Shown in pieces: positions 1-8,416 of a DNA stretch of 64,000 bases (position 1 is the first letter of the stretch; each line of letters opens with the position of its first letter). The stretch is from Alishewanella metallidurans (lineage in GTDB: Bacteria > Pseudomonadota > Gammaproteobacteria > Enterobacterales > Alteromonadaceae), in the NCBI RefSeq assembly GCF_036983985.1, contig NZ_JALAHQ010000002.1, forward strand, positions 1 through 64,000, given 5' to 3'. Made by a program: the position numbers and the translations under genes. The notes beneath the pieces were generated by a model. It was not told the DNA's origin and searched no databases. It saw only the letters and a program-made list of their open reading frames with translations.

Positions 1-71
1 TATAGCTCAGCTGGTAGAGCGCGACCTTGCCAAGGTCGAGGTCACGAGTTCGAACCTCGTTACTCGCTCCA
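1..71 (+). tRNA. tRNA-Gly (GCC), 5' end cut by window edge
   Basis: The anticodon stem-loop is CGACC-TTGCCAA-GGTCG, which puts the anticodon GCC at 29-31. The T arm is ACGAG-TTCGAAC-CTCGT and a templated CCA ends at 71. The 3' acceptor strand TACTCGC (61-67) needs a partner GCGAGTA, of which only the last two bases lie inside the window, so about five bases are missing. It is a normal elongator tRNA as far as visible. Confidence 0.95.
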
Positions 72-75
72 AATT

Positions 76-105
76 AAAAAACGCAGCCTAGAGCTGCGTT
101 TTTTA
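76..105 (+). terminator. Rho-independent terminator after tRNA-Gly
   Basis: The inverted repeat ACGCAGC/GCTGCGT with a five-base loop is followed by a run of six T and preceded by a run of A. It sits just after the tRNA and between convergent transcripts, so it can also end the leftward-facing transporter transcript. Confidence 0.85.
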
Positions 106-120
106 TTGCTTGTGATATCA

Positions 121-1563
121 CTAAAAATGAAAGATATGGCGCGCTATAAACAGTACAAACACGGTAATCAAGCCAATAGCGATGATATTAAGTACTAAGC
201 CCGCCTTCACCATATCAATTATCTTCAACTTACCTGAAGCAAACACTATAGCGTTTGGAGGTGTGGCCACCGGCATCATAAAGGCGCAGCTAGCAGCTAC
301 CGCAGCCGGTATTACTAGCATGGCAGCTGATGTATTTAGCGATACAGCAATTGGGCCAAGCAAAGGTAAAAATGCCGCCGCCGTCGCAGTATTACTGGTG
401 ATTTCTGTTAAAAATATAATGACGGTTGTTACTAACAAAATAAGTAATACCAGATTGATATTACCTAGCTGGCTAATTTGCAATGCGATATAAGATGATA
501 AGCCAGAGTTATCTATCTGTGCCGCTAAGGTTAAGCCTCCGCCAAATAGCAATAAAATACCCCACGGTAGTTTTTGGCAATCTTCCCACTGCAAAATACG
601 CTGTCCAGTTTTTAGTGAGATTGGCAAGATAAATAGTAAGCAGGCCGCCGCAATAGCAATTAAGGCATCATCCAGTTTTATACCTATTATTGAACTGATA
701 GGGCGATTAAATACCCAAAAAAAAGCCGCTAATACAAAAACAACTAAGACTAGTTTTTCCGCGATATGCATTTTACCTAGCTGTTGTAACCGAGTAGCAT
801 AAAGCGCGCGGCTATTTAGTTTGGGCAAAGCATCTAATTTAAAGTGGATTTGAGTTAGCCAAAACCAACAAAAAAAGAGTAAACAAATGGCTAATGGCAC
901 GCCAAATAGCATCCAATCGCTAAAGCTAAGCTGTAACTGGTAACTGCGTTCAAGATACGCCGCCAGTAACGCATTAGGCGGCGTGCCAATAAGGGTAGCA
1001 ATGCCGCCGATGCTGGCAGAATAGGCAATGGCCAATAATACCGCTTTGGCAAAATTCTCGTCTTTACAGTCGTGATCTTGTTGCATGGCGATAATAGATA
1101 AACCAATAGGTAACATCATTACTGCTGTAGCGGTATTGGACATCCACATGGATAAAAACGCGGTGACTATCATAATGCCGGCTATTTGCTGGCTAGGCTT
1201 GCTACCAACCAATAACATGGTTAATAGCGCAATTCGCTTGTGTAAATTCCAACGCTCCATCGCTATGGATAATATAAAACCGCCAAGAAATAAAAATATT
1301 AACGGGTGAGCGTAGGGTGCAGTAACGTTGCTAATAGAATCGAGCCTAAGCAGCGGCACCAGCACGATAGGTAAAAGTGCAGTAACGGGAATAGGCACTG
1401 GCTCTGTAACCCACCATAGCGCCATCCAAGCGGTAACGCCGCTAATTAGCCATGCACTGTGCGACATGCCCGCAAAAGCGGGCTCAGATAGTAGCGTAAG
1501 CAAAAAAAGCGAAGGGCCAACGAGTAATGAAAGATAATAAGGCCAAGTAAAATTAAAGCGCAT
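121..1563 (-). CDS. DASS/SLC13-family Na+:dicarboxylate or anion symporter
   Basis: A very hydrophobic protein of about 480 residues, with about a dozen membrane segments expected. It has the two SNT-type motifs of the divalent anion:Na+ symporter family: SNTATAVMMLPIG in the first half and SNTATAAAFLPLLGP in the second, plus TPPNA near both repeats (GTPPNALL and ATPPNAIVF). These form the paired re-entrant hairpins that bind sodium and substrate in VcINDY-like transporters. The likely substrate class is C4-dicarboxylate, but sulfate or other anions cannot be excluded from sequence. ATG at 1563 is preferred over GTG at 1566 because GAGG lies five bases upstream. It starts 17 bases after the rluF stop on the same strand, so the two are probably cotranscribed. 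Confidence 0.88.
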   Translation of the reverse strand: MRFNFTWPYYLSLLVGPSLFLLTLLSEPAFAGMSHSAWLISGVTAWMALWWVTEPVPIPVTALLPIVLVPLLRLDSISNVTAPYAHPLIFLFLGGFILSIAMERWNLHKRIALLTMLLVGSKPSQQIAGIMIVTAFLSMWMSNTATAVMMLPIGLSIIAMQQDHDCKDENFAKAVLLAIAYSASIGGIATLIGTPPNALLAAYLERSYQLQLSFSDWMLFGVPLAICLLFFCWFWLTQIHFKLDALPKLNSRALYATRLQQLGKMHIAEKLVLVVFVLAAFFWVFNRPISSIIGIKLDDALIAIAAACLLFILPISLKTGQRILQWEDCQKLPWGILLLFGGGLTLAAQIDNSGLSSYIALQISQLGNINLVLLILLVTTVIIFLTEITSNTATAAAFLPLLGPIAVSLNTSAAMLVIPAAVAASCAFMMPVATPPNAIVFASGKLKIIDMVKAGLVLNIIAIGLITVFVLFIARHIFHF

Positions 1564-1580
1564 CACAACCTCAAATTACG

Positions 1581-2342
1581 TTAATCGTCAAAGCTATTAG
1601 TTAACGCGGTATTGTCTTGGTTAATATTATCCGAGGTAACAAGTTGTTGTTCTAACATACGAATTTCAATAGGCTCTAATAAACGCCATTGACCAGGTTT
1701 TAAACCCGCTACACGAATATGCATAATGCGAGTGCGTTTTAAACTTTGTACTTCATAGCCGAGATATTCACACATACGCCGAATTTGTCGGTTTAAACCT
1801 TGAGTTAAAATAATAGTAAAGCTTTGCTTTGAGCGCTGTTGAACGGTGCAAGGTAGGGTGATGGTATCTAAAATTGGCACGCCACGGCTCATTTGTTGAA
1901 TAAAACGCTCCGTAATCGGCCGATTTACCGTAACGACGTATTCTTTTTCGTGAGCATTACCGGCGCGGAGAATTTTATTAACGATATCACCATCATTGGT
2001 AAGAAAAATAAGTCCATCAGAGGGTTTATCTAAACGGCCAATAGGGAAGATACGTTCGGGGTAGCGCACTGCGTCAATAATATTTCCCTGTATATGACGT
2101 TCAGTAGTGCAGGTAATACCCACGGGTTTATTGTAAGCAAGATACACTCGTTTTGGTTTGGCTTTTAATGGTTTACCATCAATCAGTACCTGATCTTGTT
2201 CCGATACTTTTAAACCAACTGGCGCAACTGCACCGTTTACCGTTACTTGGCCATTTTCAATAAACTTATCGGCCTCGCGCCGAGAACAAAAACCGGTGTC
2301 ACTAATAAATTTGTTTAAGCGAAACAAGGTGGCGTCAGACAT
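1581..2342 (-). CDS. rluF: 23S rRNA pseudouridine synthase RluF
   Basis: An N-terminal S4 RNA-binding domain (residues ~5-60, RLNKFISDTGFCSRREAD) is followed by an RsuA/RluB/E/F-type catalytic domain with GRLDKPSDGLIFLTNDG, where the Asp of GRLDK is the catalytic residue. RluF modifies U2604 of 23S rRNA in E. coli. The family call over RluB/RluE rests on the LIFLTNDGD form and an overall length close to the usual ~290 residues. The frame stays open upstream to 2435, but that extension would contain the terminator of the preceding gene. The ATG at 2342 is directly followed by the S4 domain, so it is taken as start. Confidence 0.87.
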   Translation of the reverse strand: MSDATLFRLNKFISDTGFCSRREADKFIENGQVTVNGAVAPVGLKVSEQDQVLIDGKPLKAKPKRVYLAYNKPVGITCTTERHIQGNIIDAVRYPERIFPIGRLDKPSDGLIFLTNDGDIVNKILRAGNAHEKEYVVTVNRPITERFIQQMSRGVPILDTITLPCTVQQRSKQSFTIILTQGLNRQIRRMCEYLGYEVQSLKRTRIMHIRVAGLKPGQWRLLEPIEIRMLEQQLVTSDNINQDNTALTNSFDD

Positions 2343-2417
2343 AAATACACTAAATTCCAATAGGGTCAACGTGTGCCGATAGTTTAGGGGGTAAGACTGC
2401 TTTTCGCTACAACATAT

Positions 2418-2449
2418 AAAAAAAAGGCTTAACATTGTTAAGCCTTTTT
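2418..2449 (-). terminator. Terminator of the tubulin-like gene
   Basis: The palindrome AAGGCTTAAC/GTTAAGCCTT has a short loop and is flanked by A and T runs. Read leftwards it follows the stop of the tubulin-like gene (2465) by about 16 bases and ends in a T-rich tract. It separates that gene from rluF. Confidence 0.85.
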
Positions 2450-2464
2450 CTCGGTTATCTCAAT

Positions 2465-4633
2465 TTACTTAGCTGCGTCTGACTGCGAGCTAGGCTGTGC
2501 ATTAAGTGAAATAACTTTTGTCTTACTAATTTTATGCCGATAAATTTCACGCAGGTATTTAATGGCCTTTTTAACGCTGTCGCGACTTAAGCGTATATCG
2601 TTAATTGATACAAACTTATCTTTATTATGAATAAGTTCACGATACTTTTTCTCGTACATTGGTTTGATAGCGTACCAGTTGGTATCAAGAATTTTTGCTG
2701 GGTTTTCAAATTCATTTAGCATGGTGTCAAGCTGTGCTTCGTCAAATTCGTCTGAACGAATAAAATTAAGCATGGCTTGGTCTAATTGCTCGTCAAAGCG
2801 GTAATTATCTTTGGCAAAACAGCGCTTAATAAAAGCAACGATTAAAGTTAAAAAATCATCGCTTAAACATGGGCTTTTTACAATTAGTGTTGTGAGCGAA
2901 ATATTGGCAGAGGCGCCTATTACCAACGCATAACGTTTTAATGTGGTGTTAGGAAATAACGAGTTTAGGTGCGACTTTAACCGGTTAAGATCCATGTAAG
3001 ATAACTTGTAGTCTTTGGGTAATGACACAATAGACACTACAGAGGAGCAGTTCTTAAAGAAGTGAAGATCGTTCAATTCTGCAGCGTTGTAGCCGTTTTT
3101 TACATAGTTAGCCAAGGTTTCACGATAACTGCTCGACTCTATAGGCAACAAACTTATGCCTTCAATGGCTTGTGTCACTTTGTTAAAGTGCGGTAAATCA
3201 ATAGAGCGGAAAAACAAATCATCAATATTCAAGCTGGTGCCAGTTTTTTTATCGGTCGCGTTAGCGTCAGGCGGAATAACTGACTCAGCATAAGCTATGG
3301 CAACCGGGCCAGCTAAACTCATAAACAGGTCGTTGGCGTCTAGCCGAATAGTTTCGCCGATGTCGATGCCGGCACGACGGAAATAGTTCTCGTCGTAATC
3401 TGTGGTTACTGCTTGCGCTGTTAAAATATTAAAAATTTGCTGAGAAATATATTGGTTAGCATATTTTTCCATGGCGTTAACATCGATATGTTGGATACCA
3501 CCATCATCAGTTTCTTCGGCATAGCGCATAATGTCGTTTGAAATCAGCATCATCGCGTTCCAAGGGCGAATGCGATGCATAACACTAGATTCGCTGGTTT
3601 CTTCGTTATCAAAGTTATACGAAAAATCCCATTCTTCAGCTAAGTACTTACATAATAAGCGGCCAGCATTAATATGCAGCGCTTCTGACATTTCGACACC
3701 GTGATCCGAAATGTTCGGTAAAATACAAATACCGCTGGTAAATATAGGTTCAAAGACAAAAGAGTGGCCGCGATTTTCTTCATCTTCGGCTAAGGTGCGG
3801 GTATCAAAGGTTTTGCTCATATAGGCATATTGCTGAGCTAAACCAAATTCAGAAGCCATGCCGGAACCTGTACCACCGCCAGCGCTGAAAATATAGAAAT
3901 ACAAACGCGATTGGTTGGCTTTTATGCCACAGGAGTCGATAAGGTAAGAGTGAATATTTTTCCAATCGGTGTTGGCAAAACGCTGCGTATCTTTATTAAG
4001 AATAATTTTAGCTAAATATTGTCCCAAAATAGGGGCGTTACCGGCACCACCGGCATGAACTTCAGATAAGTCCATAATTTTCATTTTGGTGTAATCATGC
4101 AAAAAGCCGCTGCTTTCGCCTTTATGTGAAAAGCGAATACGGCCTTCGATATCTTTATCTAAGTCGCCAAGCATGACTAAAGGCTCAATTAAGAATACCG
4201 GCTTTAACGCTTGAGAATTAGATAAATGCAGGCTGCGCTTAATCCAGCGCATGGGTTGGTATTCTTGCTCGCGAGATTGCTTTTCTTCGTTATTAAATTC
4301 GTTCAGGTAAAAGTTGCGGGCGTTATACACTAATGAGGCGACATCAAGCGCGATATTAGAGCCACAGCGGCCTAAGCCAATAAGGCAAACCGATGGGAAA
4401 TTCTGCTGCTTGCGGCTTTCAATTTCATTATCTGGATTCTGGACCGGAAATACACTAGTACGTAAAGCGTCTAGGTTGGTGAGTATTTTGTTGAGATCAC
4501 GCTCGGTAAAATACATATAGCGATCACTAGCAAAAGAGGGTGCGGCAACTGTTGTTGCAAGTTTTTTCACTGCTGTTTTTACAGCAAGCACATCCTCTTG
4601 GGAATTAAATTCGTTTTTTATTTTATTGTTCAT
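2465..4633 (-). CDS. Tubulin/FtsZ-superfamily protein (Tubulin_2-like), function unknown
   Basis: A 722-residue protein with the nucleotide-binding signature of tubulins. The T4 loop GGGTGSG is at residues ~252-258, preceded by a hydrophobic strand (YFYIFSA). A glycine-rich T1-like turn GLGRCGSN is at ~86-93. A T7-like segment RLDANDLFMSLAG at ~430-442 keeps two Asp in the spacing of FtsZ NxDxxD but has Arg where Asn is expected. It is much longer than FtsZ (~380) and carries an N-terminal extension of ~80 residues and a C-terminal region of ~200 residues that I do not recognise, ending in a basic helix and Ser/Gln tail. It is not FtsZ or a phage/plasmid TubZ by context. ATG 4633 follows AGGAAG; a TTG in frame lies one codon before. 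The gene is monocistronic, with its own terminator. Confidence 0.75.
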   Translation of the reverse strand: MNNKIKNEFNSQEDVLAVKTAVKKLATTVAAPSFASDRYMYFTERDLNKILTNLDALRTSVFPVQNPDNEIESRKQQNFPSVCLIGLGRCGSNIALDVASLVYNARNFYLNEFNNEEKQSREQEYQPMRWIKRSLHLSNSQALKPVFLIEPLVMLGDLDKDIEGRIRFSHKGESSGFLHDYTKMKIMDLSEVHAGGAGNAPILGQYLAKIILNKDTQRFANTDWKNIHSYLIDSCGIKANQSRLYFYIFSAGGGTGSGMASEFGLAQQYAYMSKTFDTRTLAEDEENRGHSFVFEPIFTSGICILPNISDHGVEMSEALHINAGRLLCKYLAEEWDFSYNFDNEETSESSVMHRIRPWNAMMLISNDIMRYAEETDDGGIQHIDVNAMEKYANQYISQQIFNILTAQAVTTDYDENYFRRAGIDIGETIRLDANDLFMSLAGPVAIAYAESVIPPDANATDKKTGTSLNIDDLFFRSIDLPHFNKVTQAIEGISLLPIESSSYRETLANYVKNGYNAAELNDLHFFKNCSSVVSIVSLPKDYKLSYMDLNRLKSHLNSLFPNTTLKRYALVIGASANISLTTLIVKSPCLSDDFLTLIVAFIKRCFAKDNYRFDEQLDQAMLNFIRSDEFDEAQLDTMLNEFENPAKILDTNWYAIKPMYEKKYRELIHNKDKFVSINDIRLSRDSVKKAIKYLREIYRHKISKTKVISLNAQPSSQSDAAK

Positions 4634-4757
4634 CAATCTACTTCCTGTCTCTGTCGAGGCGATACTGCAAGTAATATATGTTACGTTCAGTATTAAAGGT
4701 AGTAGTTGTTTGAAATTAAGCTAGCGTTAAGAAAGTTAAAACAAAATTGCAGCAACT

Positions 4758-4796
4758 GAGCATACTATATAGAACCTGAAGTTTACATAGTATGCT
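4758..4796. repeat. 11-bp perfect inverted repeat between ETF-QO and tubulin-like genes
   Basis: GAGCATACTAT at 4758-4768 is matched by ATAGTATGCTC at 4786-4796, around a 17-base spacer. Read leftwards it begins 10 bases after the ETF-QO stop. It lacks an immediate T run (the first T-rich stretch comes about 12 bases later), so it is an imperfect terminator candidate. It could instead be an operator or mRNA 3'-end stabiliser upstream of the tubulin-like gene. Confidence 0.6.
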
Positions 4797-4806
4797 CGAT
4801 AGCCCC

Positions 4807-6456
4807 TCACATATTCGGGTAGTTAGGCCCACCAGCGCCTTCAGGTGTCACCCATGTAATGTTCTGCGACGGATCTTTAATGTCGCAGGTTTTACAATGA
4901 ATACAGTTTTGCGCGTTTATTTGAAATTTAGGCTCGTTTTGCTCATCTTGCACAATTTCATACACCCCGGCAGGGCAGTAACGTTGTGCGGGCTCGTTAT
5001 ATTTAGGCAAATTAACACTAATTGGAATACGCGGATCTTTTAACTTTAAATGACACGGTTGTTCTTCTTCGTGGTTGGTATTGGATAAATACACTGAGGT
5101 TAAGCGGTCAAAACTTAAAATATTATCAGGTTTAGCGTAATGAATAACCGGTGCCTCACTGGCTAATTTCATTTGCGCATAATCGTAACTATTGTCTTTT
5201 AGTGTAAACGGTAGTTTACCGGCAAAGATGTTTTGATCCAGCGTGTTGAATGCACCGCCCCAGAAGGTACCAAATTTATGCATTGCCGGGCCAAAGTTAC
5301 GTGAGCGATATAATTCGTCATATAACCAGCTGTTTTTTATCGCATCAGCAAACTCGATTAAATCTCTACCTGCGTTATCGTCTGTTTGCAGTGCGCTAAA
5401 CAGCGTTTCGGCCGCCAACATGCCAGACTTCATGGCGGTGTGGTTGCCTTTAATCTTGGCAAAGTTTAGTGTTCCGGCATCACAACCGACTAATAAACCG
5501 CCGTTGAAGCTCATTTTAGGTAGGCTGTTTAATCCGCCCTTAGTGATAGCCCGAGCGCCGTAGCTAACACGCTTACCATTTTTCAAATACTGGCTAATAA
5601 CCGGGTGCTGTTTATAACGTTGAAACTCTTCAAATGGGCTTAAATGCGGGTTGCTATAATTAAGATCGACAATTAAACCCACCATCACTTGCTGGTCTTC
5701 ACCATGATATAAATAACCACCACCAGAGGTGTCACCAGTTAAAGGCCAACCGGCTGAGTGCACGACTAAGCCTTCATGATAATTTTCGGCGGGCACATCC
5801 CAAATTTCTTTAAAACCCAATGCATAATGCTGCGGTGACTGGCCTTGGTCTAATTTAAAATGGCTGATGAGTTGTTTACCCAAATGCCCGCGGCAACCTT
5901 CGGCAAACACCGTGTACTTAGCGCGCAGCTCCATGCCCGGTGTAAAGCTATCTTTAGGTTGGCCATGTTTATCTAAGCCCATATCACCAATAAGAATACC
6001 TTTGACCACGTCGTCTTCAATTAATACTTCGCTGGCGGCAAAGCCGGGAAATATTTCTACACCTAATTGCTCCGCTTGTTGTGCTAACCAGCGACACAAG
6101 TTAGCAATTGATACAATGTAGTTACCGCTGTTGTGCATGGTTTTTGGTACAGCTATGCTGGGCAACTTGGTTGCGTGCTCGGCATTTTTAAACAGATAAA
6201 TATCATCATGTTTAACCGTGGTTTTTACGGGGGCATCAAGCTGCTGCCAATCAGGGAAAAGTTCTGCTAGCGCGCGGGTTTCAAATACTGCGCCCGATAA
6301 GATGTGAGCTCCAACTTCAGAGCCTTTTTCTACCACACAGACTGAAAGCTCTTTTGCTGCGGCTTTGGCTTGTTGCATCAATCTGATCGCAGTAGACAAG
6401 CCCGCTGGGCCGGCACCTACTATTACTACATCAAATTCCATTGATTCTCTTTCCAC
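4807..6456 (-). CDS. Electron transfer flavoprotein-ubiquinone oxidoreductase
   Basis: Passes electrons from reduced ETF to the quinone pool at the inner membrane. The N-terminal FAD dinucleotide fold (VVIVGAGPAGLS) is near residue 10. The C-terminus carries the ferredoxin-like 4Fe-4S ligands: C-PAGVYE, then CIHCKTC about 30 residues later. Length (~549) is normal for ETF-QO. GTG at 6456 is preferred, giving ERESMEFDVVIVG as in other proteobacteria, because AAGAGG lies about seven bases upstream; the GTG at 6465 would overlap that ribosome-binding site. It diverges from etfBA across a 186-base region with two palindromes, fitting coordinated control of the whole ETF pathway. Confidence 0.95.
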   Translation of the reverse strand: MERESMEFDVVIVGAGPAGLSTAIRLMQQAKAAAKELSVCVVEKGSEVGAHILSGAVFETRALAELFPDWQQLDAPVKTTVKHDDIYLFKNAEHATKLPSIAVPKTMHNSGNYIVSIANLCRWLAQQAEQLGVEIFPGFAASEVLIEDDVVKGILIGDMGLDKHGQPKDSFTPGMELRAKYTVFAEGCRGHLGKQLISHFKLDQGQSPQHYALGFKEIWDVPAENYHEGLVVHSAGWPLTGDTSGGGYLYHGEDQQVMVGLIVDLNYSNPHLSPFEEFQRYKQHPVISQYLKNGKRVSYGARAITKGGLNSLPKMSFNGGLLVGCDAGTLNFAKIKGNHTAMKSGMLAAETLFSALQTDDNAGRDLIEFADAIKNSWLYDELYRSRNFGPAMHKFGTFWGGAFNTLDQNIFAGKLPFTLKDNSYDYAQMKLASEAPVIHYAKPDNILSFDRLTSVYLSNTNHEEEQPCHLKLKDPRIPISVNLPKYNEPAQRYCPAGVYEIVQDEQNEPKFQINAQNCIHCKTCDIKDPSQNITWVTPEGAGGPNYPNM

Positions 6457-6526
6457 TGCACGCACCTCTTGGAGTTTATTATTTACAGCTTACACCGCTT
6501 TTATCATGGTGTTTAGGGTATTGCAG

Positions 6527-6544
6527 GTTGACGTTAACGTCAAC
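6527..6544. promoter_or_regulatory. 18-bp perfect palindrome, LiuR-type operator candidate
   Basis: GTTGACGTTAACGTCAAC is a perfect palindrome centred on TTAA in the divergent ETF-QO/etfB region. It resembles the ACGTTAACGT-cored operator described for the MerR-family regulator LiuR of branched-chain amino acid degradation in gammaproteobacteria (as I recall it, TTTACGTTAACGTAAA). The liuR gene is not in this window, so the assignment is inference. Confidence 0.65.
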
Positions 6545-6580
6545 AGTAAGTAAATTGTGACAAACATAACTATTATAGCT

Positions 6581-6594
6581 TTACCTTAACGTAA
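6581..6594. promoter_or_regulatory. Second LiuR-type operator candidate, imperfect
   Basis: TTACCTTAACGTAA is a 14-base near-palindrome centred on TTAA with one mismatched pair. It lies about 48 bases from the etfB start and 53 bases centre-to-centre from the perfect palindrome. This spacing is close to five helical turns, which could allow both to be bound on the same face. Confidence 0.5.
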
Positions 6595-6642
6595 CCCTGT
6601 AGTGAATCGCGTAATTTCTTGCGGGAAAAGAATGAGGAACAT

Positions 6643-7392
6643 ATGAAAATATTAGTGCCGGTAAAACGGGTAATAGATTACAACGTAAAAGTACGTGTAA
6701 AAGCCGATCAGACAGGTGTTGACTTAGCAAACGTCAAAATGGCACTTAACCCATTTTGTGAGATTGCTATAGAAGAAGCGGTGCGTTTAAAAGAGGCGGG
6801 TAAGGCATCTGAAGTGGTAGTGGTATCTATAGGTACTGCTGCTGTGCAAGAACAGCTAAGAACGGCGTTGGCGCTGGGTGCTGATCGCGCAATACATATA
6901 GAAACTGAACTGAGCTTAGACTCACTGCAGGTTGCTAAGCTGCTGGCCAAATTAGTTGCACAAGAGCAGCCTAACTTAGTGATCTTAGGCAAGCAGGCAA
7001 TTGACTCAGATAACAATCAAACCGGCCAGATGTTAGCTGCGCTTACCGGTATGGGGCAGGGAACCTTTGCCTCTAAAGTACAAATAAACGACGACAAGGT
7101 ACAGGTTACTCGCGAGATAGATGGTGGTTTGCAAACGGTTGAACTAACACTGCCTGCAGTCGTTTCTACCGACTTACGTTTAAACGAGCCACGTTACGCA
7201 TCGTTGCCTAATATTATGAAAGCTAAAAAGAAGCCACTTGAAGTAAAAGCGGCTGACAGTTTTGGTGTTAATTTGCAGTCGAATGTTACCGTAGTAAAAG
7301 TTGCTGCACCTGCTGTGCGTCAAGGCGGTATTAAAGTGGAATCAGTCGCTGAACTGGTTGACAAATTAAAGCATGAAGCGAAGGTGATCTAA
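6643..7392 (+). CDS. etfB: Electron transfer flavoprotein subunit beta
   Basis: Small subunit of the soluble ETF heterodimer that accepts electrons from acyl-CoA dehydrogenases. It begins MKILVPVKRVIDYNVKVRVK, the hallmark N-terminus of EtfB. The signature LRLNEPRYASLPNIMKAKKK near residues 185-205 is the EtfB C-terminal recognition loop region. Length 249 is typical. ATG 6643 is chosen because GAGGAAC precedes it at good spacing; an earlier in-frame ATG (6619-region) would add eight non-conserved residues. Its stop overlaps the etfA start by one base. Confidence 0.97.
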   Translation: MKILVPVKRVIDYNVKVRVKADQTGVDLANVKMALNPFCEIAIEEAVRLKEAGKASEVVVVSIGTAAVQEQLRTALALGADRAIHIETELSLDSLQVAKLLAKLVAQEQPNLVILGKQAIDSDNNQTGQMLAALTGMGQGTFASKVQINDDKVQVTREIDGGLQTVELTLPAVVSTDLRLNEPRYASLPNIMKAKKKPLEVKAADSFGVNLQSNVTVVKVAAPAVRQGGIKVESVAELVDKLKHEAKVI

Positions 7393-8318
7393 TGGCTATT
7401 TTACTTATTGCAGAACATAACAATCAAAGCTTGAAAAGCGAAACGCATAAGGTCGTGCAAGCGGCGAGTGCAATTGGTGGTGATATTACCGTGCTGGTTG
7501 CCGGTTTAAATTGTGCTGCGGCAGCAAATGAAGCTGCAACCATTAAAGGTGTTAGTAAAGTATTACTGGCTGATAATGCGGCCTATGAGCATCAATTAGC
7601 GGAAAACATCGCCGGTTTAGTTGCAGAATTAGGCGCTAATTTCAGCCATATTTTGGCGGCAGCAACGACTACAGGTAAAAACTTTTTACCTCGCGTGGCA
7701 GCAATGCTAGACGTAGCACAAATTTCTGATGTTATCGCCATTGAAAGCAGCGATACCTTTGTCCGGCCTATATACGCCGGTAATGCTATTGCAACGGTTA
7801 AATCTACTGATGCAATTAAAGTATTAACGGTGCGCCCAGCCGCGTTCCGTGCTGCACAAACGGGTAACAGTGCAACGGTTGAAACTGTTGCGGCAGTGCA
7901 CGATGCTGGTGTGTCTAAATATATTAGTGCTGAATTGACTAAGTCTGAACGTCCTGAATTGACAGCGGCTCGCGTGGTTATTTCTGGTGGTAGAGGCATG
8001 CAAAATGGCGAAAACTTTGCGCTATTAAACGGCATTGCGGATAAGCTAGGTGCGGCAATAGGCGCATCGCGCGCTGCGGTAGACGCGGGTTTTGTGCCGA
8101 ATGATATGCAGGTAGGTCAAACCGGTAAAATTGTTGCACCTGATCTGTATATTGCAGTAGGGATCTCTGGTGCAATTCAGCATTTAGCTGGTATGAAAGA
8201 CTCAAAAGTTATAGTAGCAATTAATAAAGATGCAGAAGCGCCGATATTCCAAATTGCGGATTATGGTTTAGTTGCTGATTTATTTACGGTATTACCGGAA
8301 TTAGAACAGTTGCTGTAA
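7392..8318 (+). CDS. etfA: Electron transfer flavoprotein subunit alpha
   Basis: Large, FAD-binding subunit of ETF. The C-terminal half holds the FAD motif VISGGRGMQNGENFALLNG (residues ~196-214) and the later conserved QTGKIVAPDLYIAVGISG and AINKDAEAPIFQIADYG segments. Length 308 is normal. Start ATG overlaps the etfB stop (TAATG), indicating translational coupling. A strong terminator follows 15 bases after the stop, so etfBA is a two-gene operon. Confidence 0.97.
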   Translation: MAILLIAEHNNQSLKSETHKVVQAASAIGGDITVLVAGLNCAAAANEAATIKGVSKVLLADNAAYEHQLAENIAGLVAELGANFSHILAAATTTGKNFLPRVAAMLDVAQISDVIAIESSDTFVRPIYAGNAIATVKSTDAIKVLTVRPAAFRAAQTGNSATVETVAAVHDAGVSKYISAELTKSERPELTAARVVISGGRGMQNGENFALLNGIADKLGAAIGASRAAVDAGFVPNDMQVGQTGKIVAPDLYIAVGISGAIQHLAGMKDSKVIVAINKDAEAPIFQIADYGLVADLFTVLPELEQLL

Positions 8319-8332
8319 CGAGAATTACTAAT

Positions 8333-8362
8333 AAAAAAGCCAGCTAAATGCTGGCTTTTTTG
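8333..8362 (+). terminator. Terminator of etfBA
   Basis: AAGCCAGC/GCTGGCTT arms around a TAAAT loop, with A and T runs of six on either side. It lies between the convergent etfA and fur genes, and the symmetric A/T flanks suggest it could act in both directions, though fur ends 55 bases away. Confidence 0.9.
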
Positions 8363-8416
8363 TTGCTACCGTTTAATAAGCAACAAATTTACGCGCTTTA
8401 ACTTTAGTGTAAGTTA

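Noticed and set aside
182..493. 103-residue open frame on the + strand
   Set aside because: Lies wholly inside the SLC13 gene on the other strand; its sequence is the antisense of membrane segments and has no ribosome-binding site.
2343..2435. N-terminal extension of rluF
   Set aside because: Would place the terminator of the preceding gene inside coding sequence, and the added residues are not RluF-like.
4792..5043. 83-residue + strand frame overlapping the ETF-QO 3' end
   Set aside because: Antisense to the conserved iron-sulfur coding region; no family resemblance.
7592..8035. 147-residue frame opposite etfA
   Set aside because: Low-complexity Ala/Ser/Thr translation produced by the complementary strand of a conserved gene.
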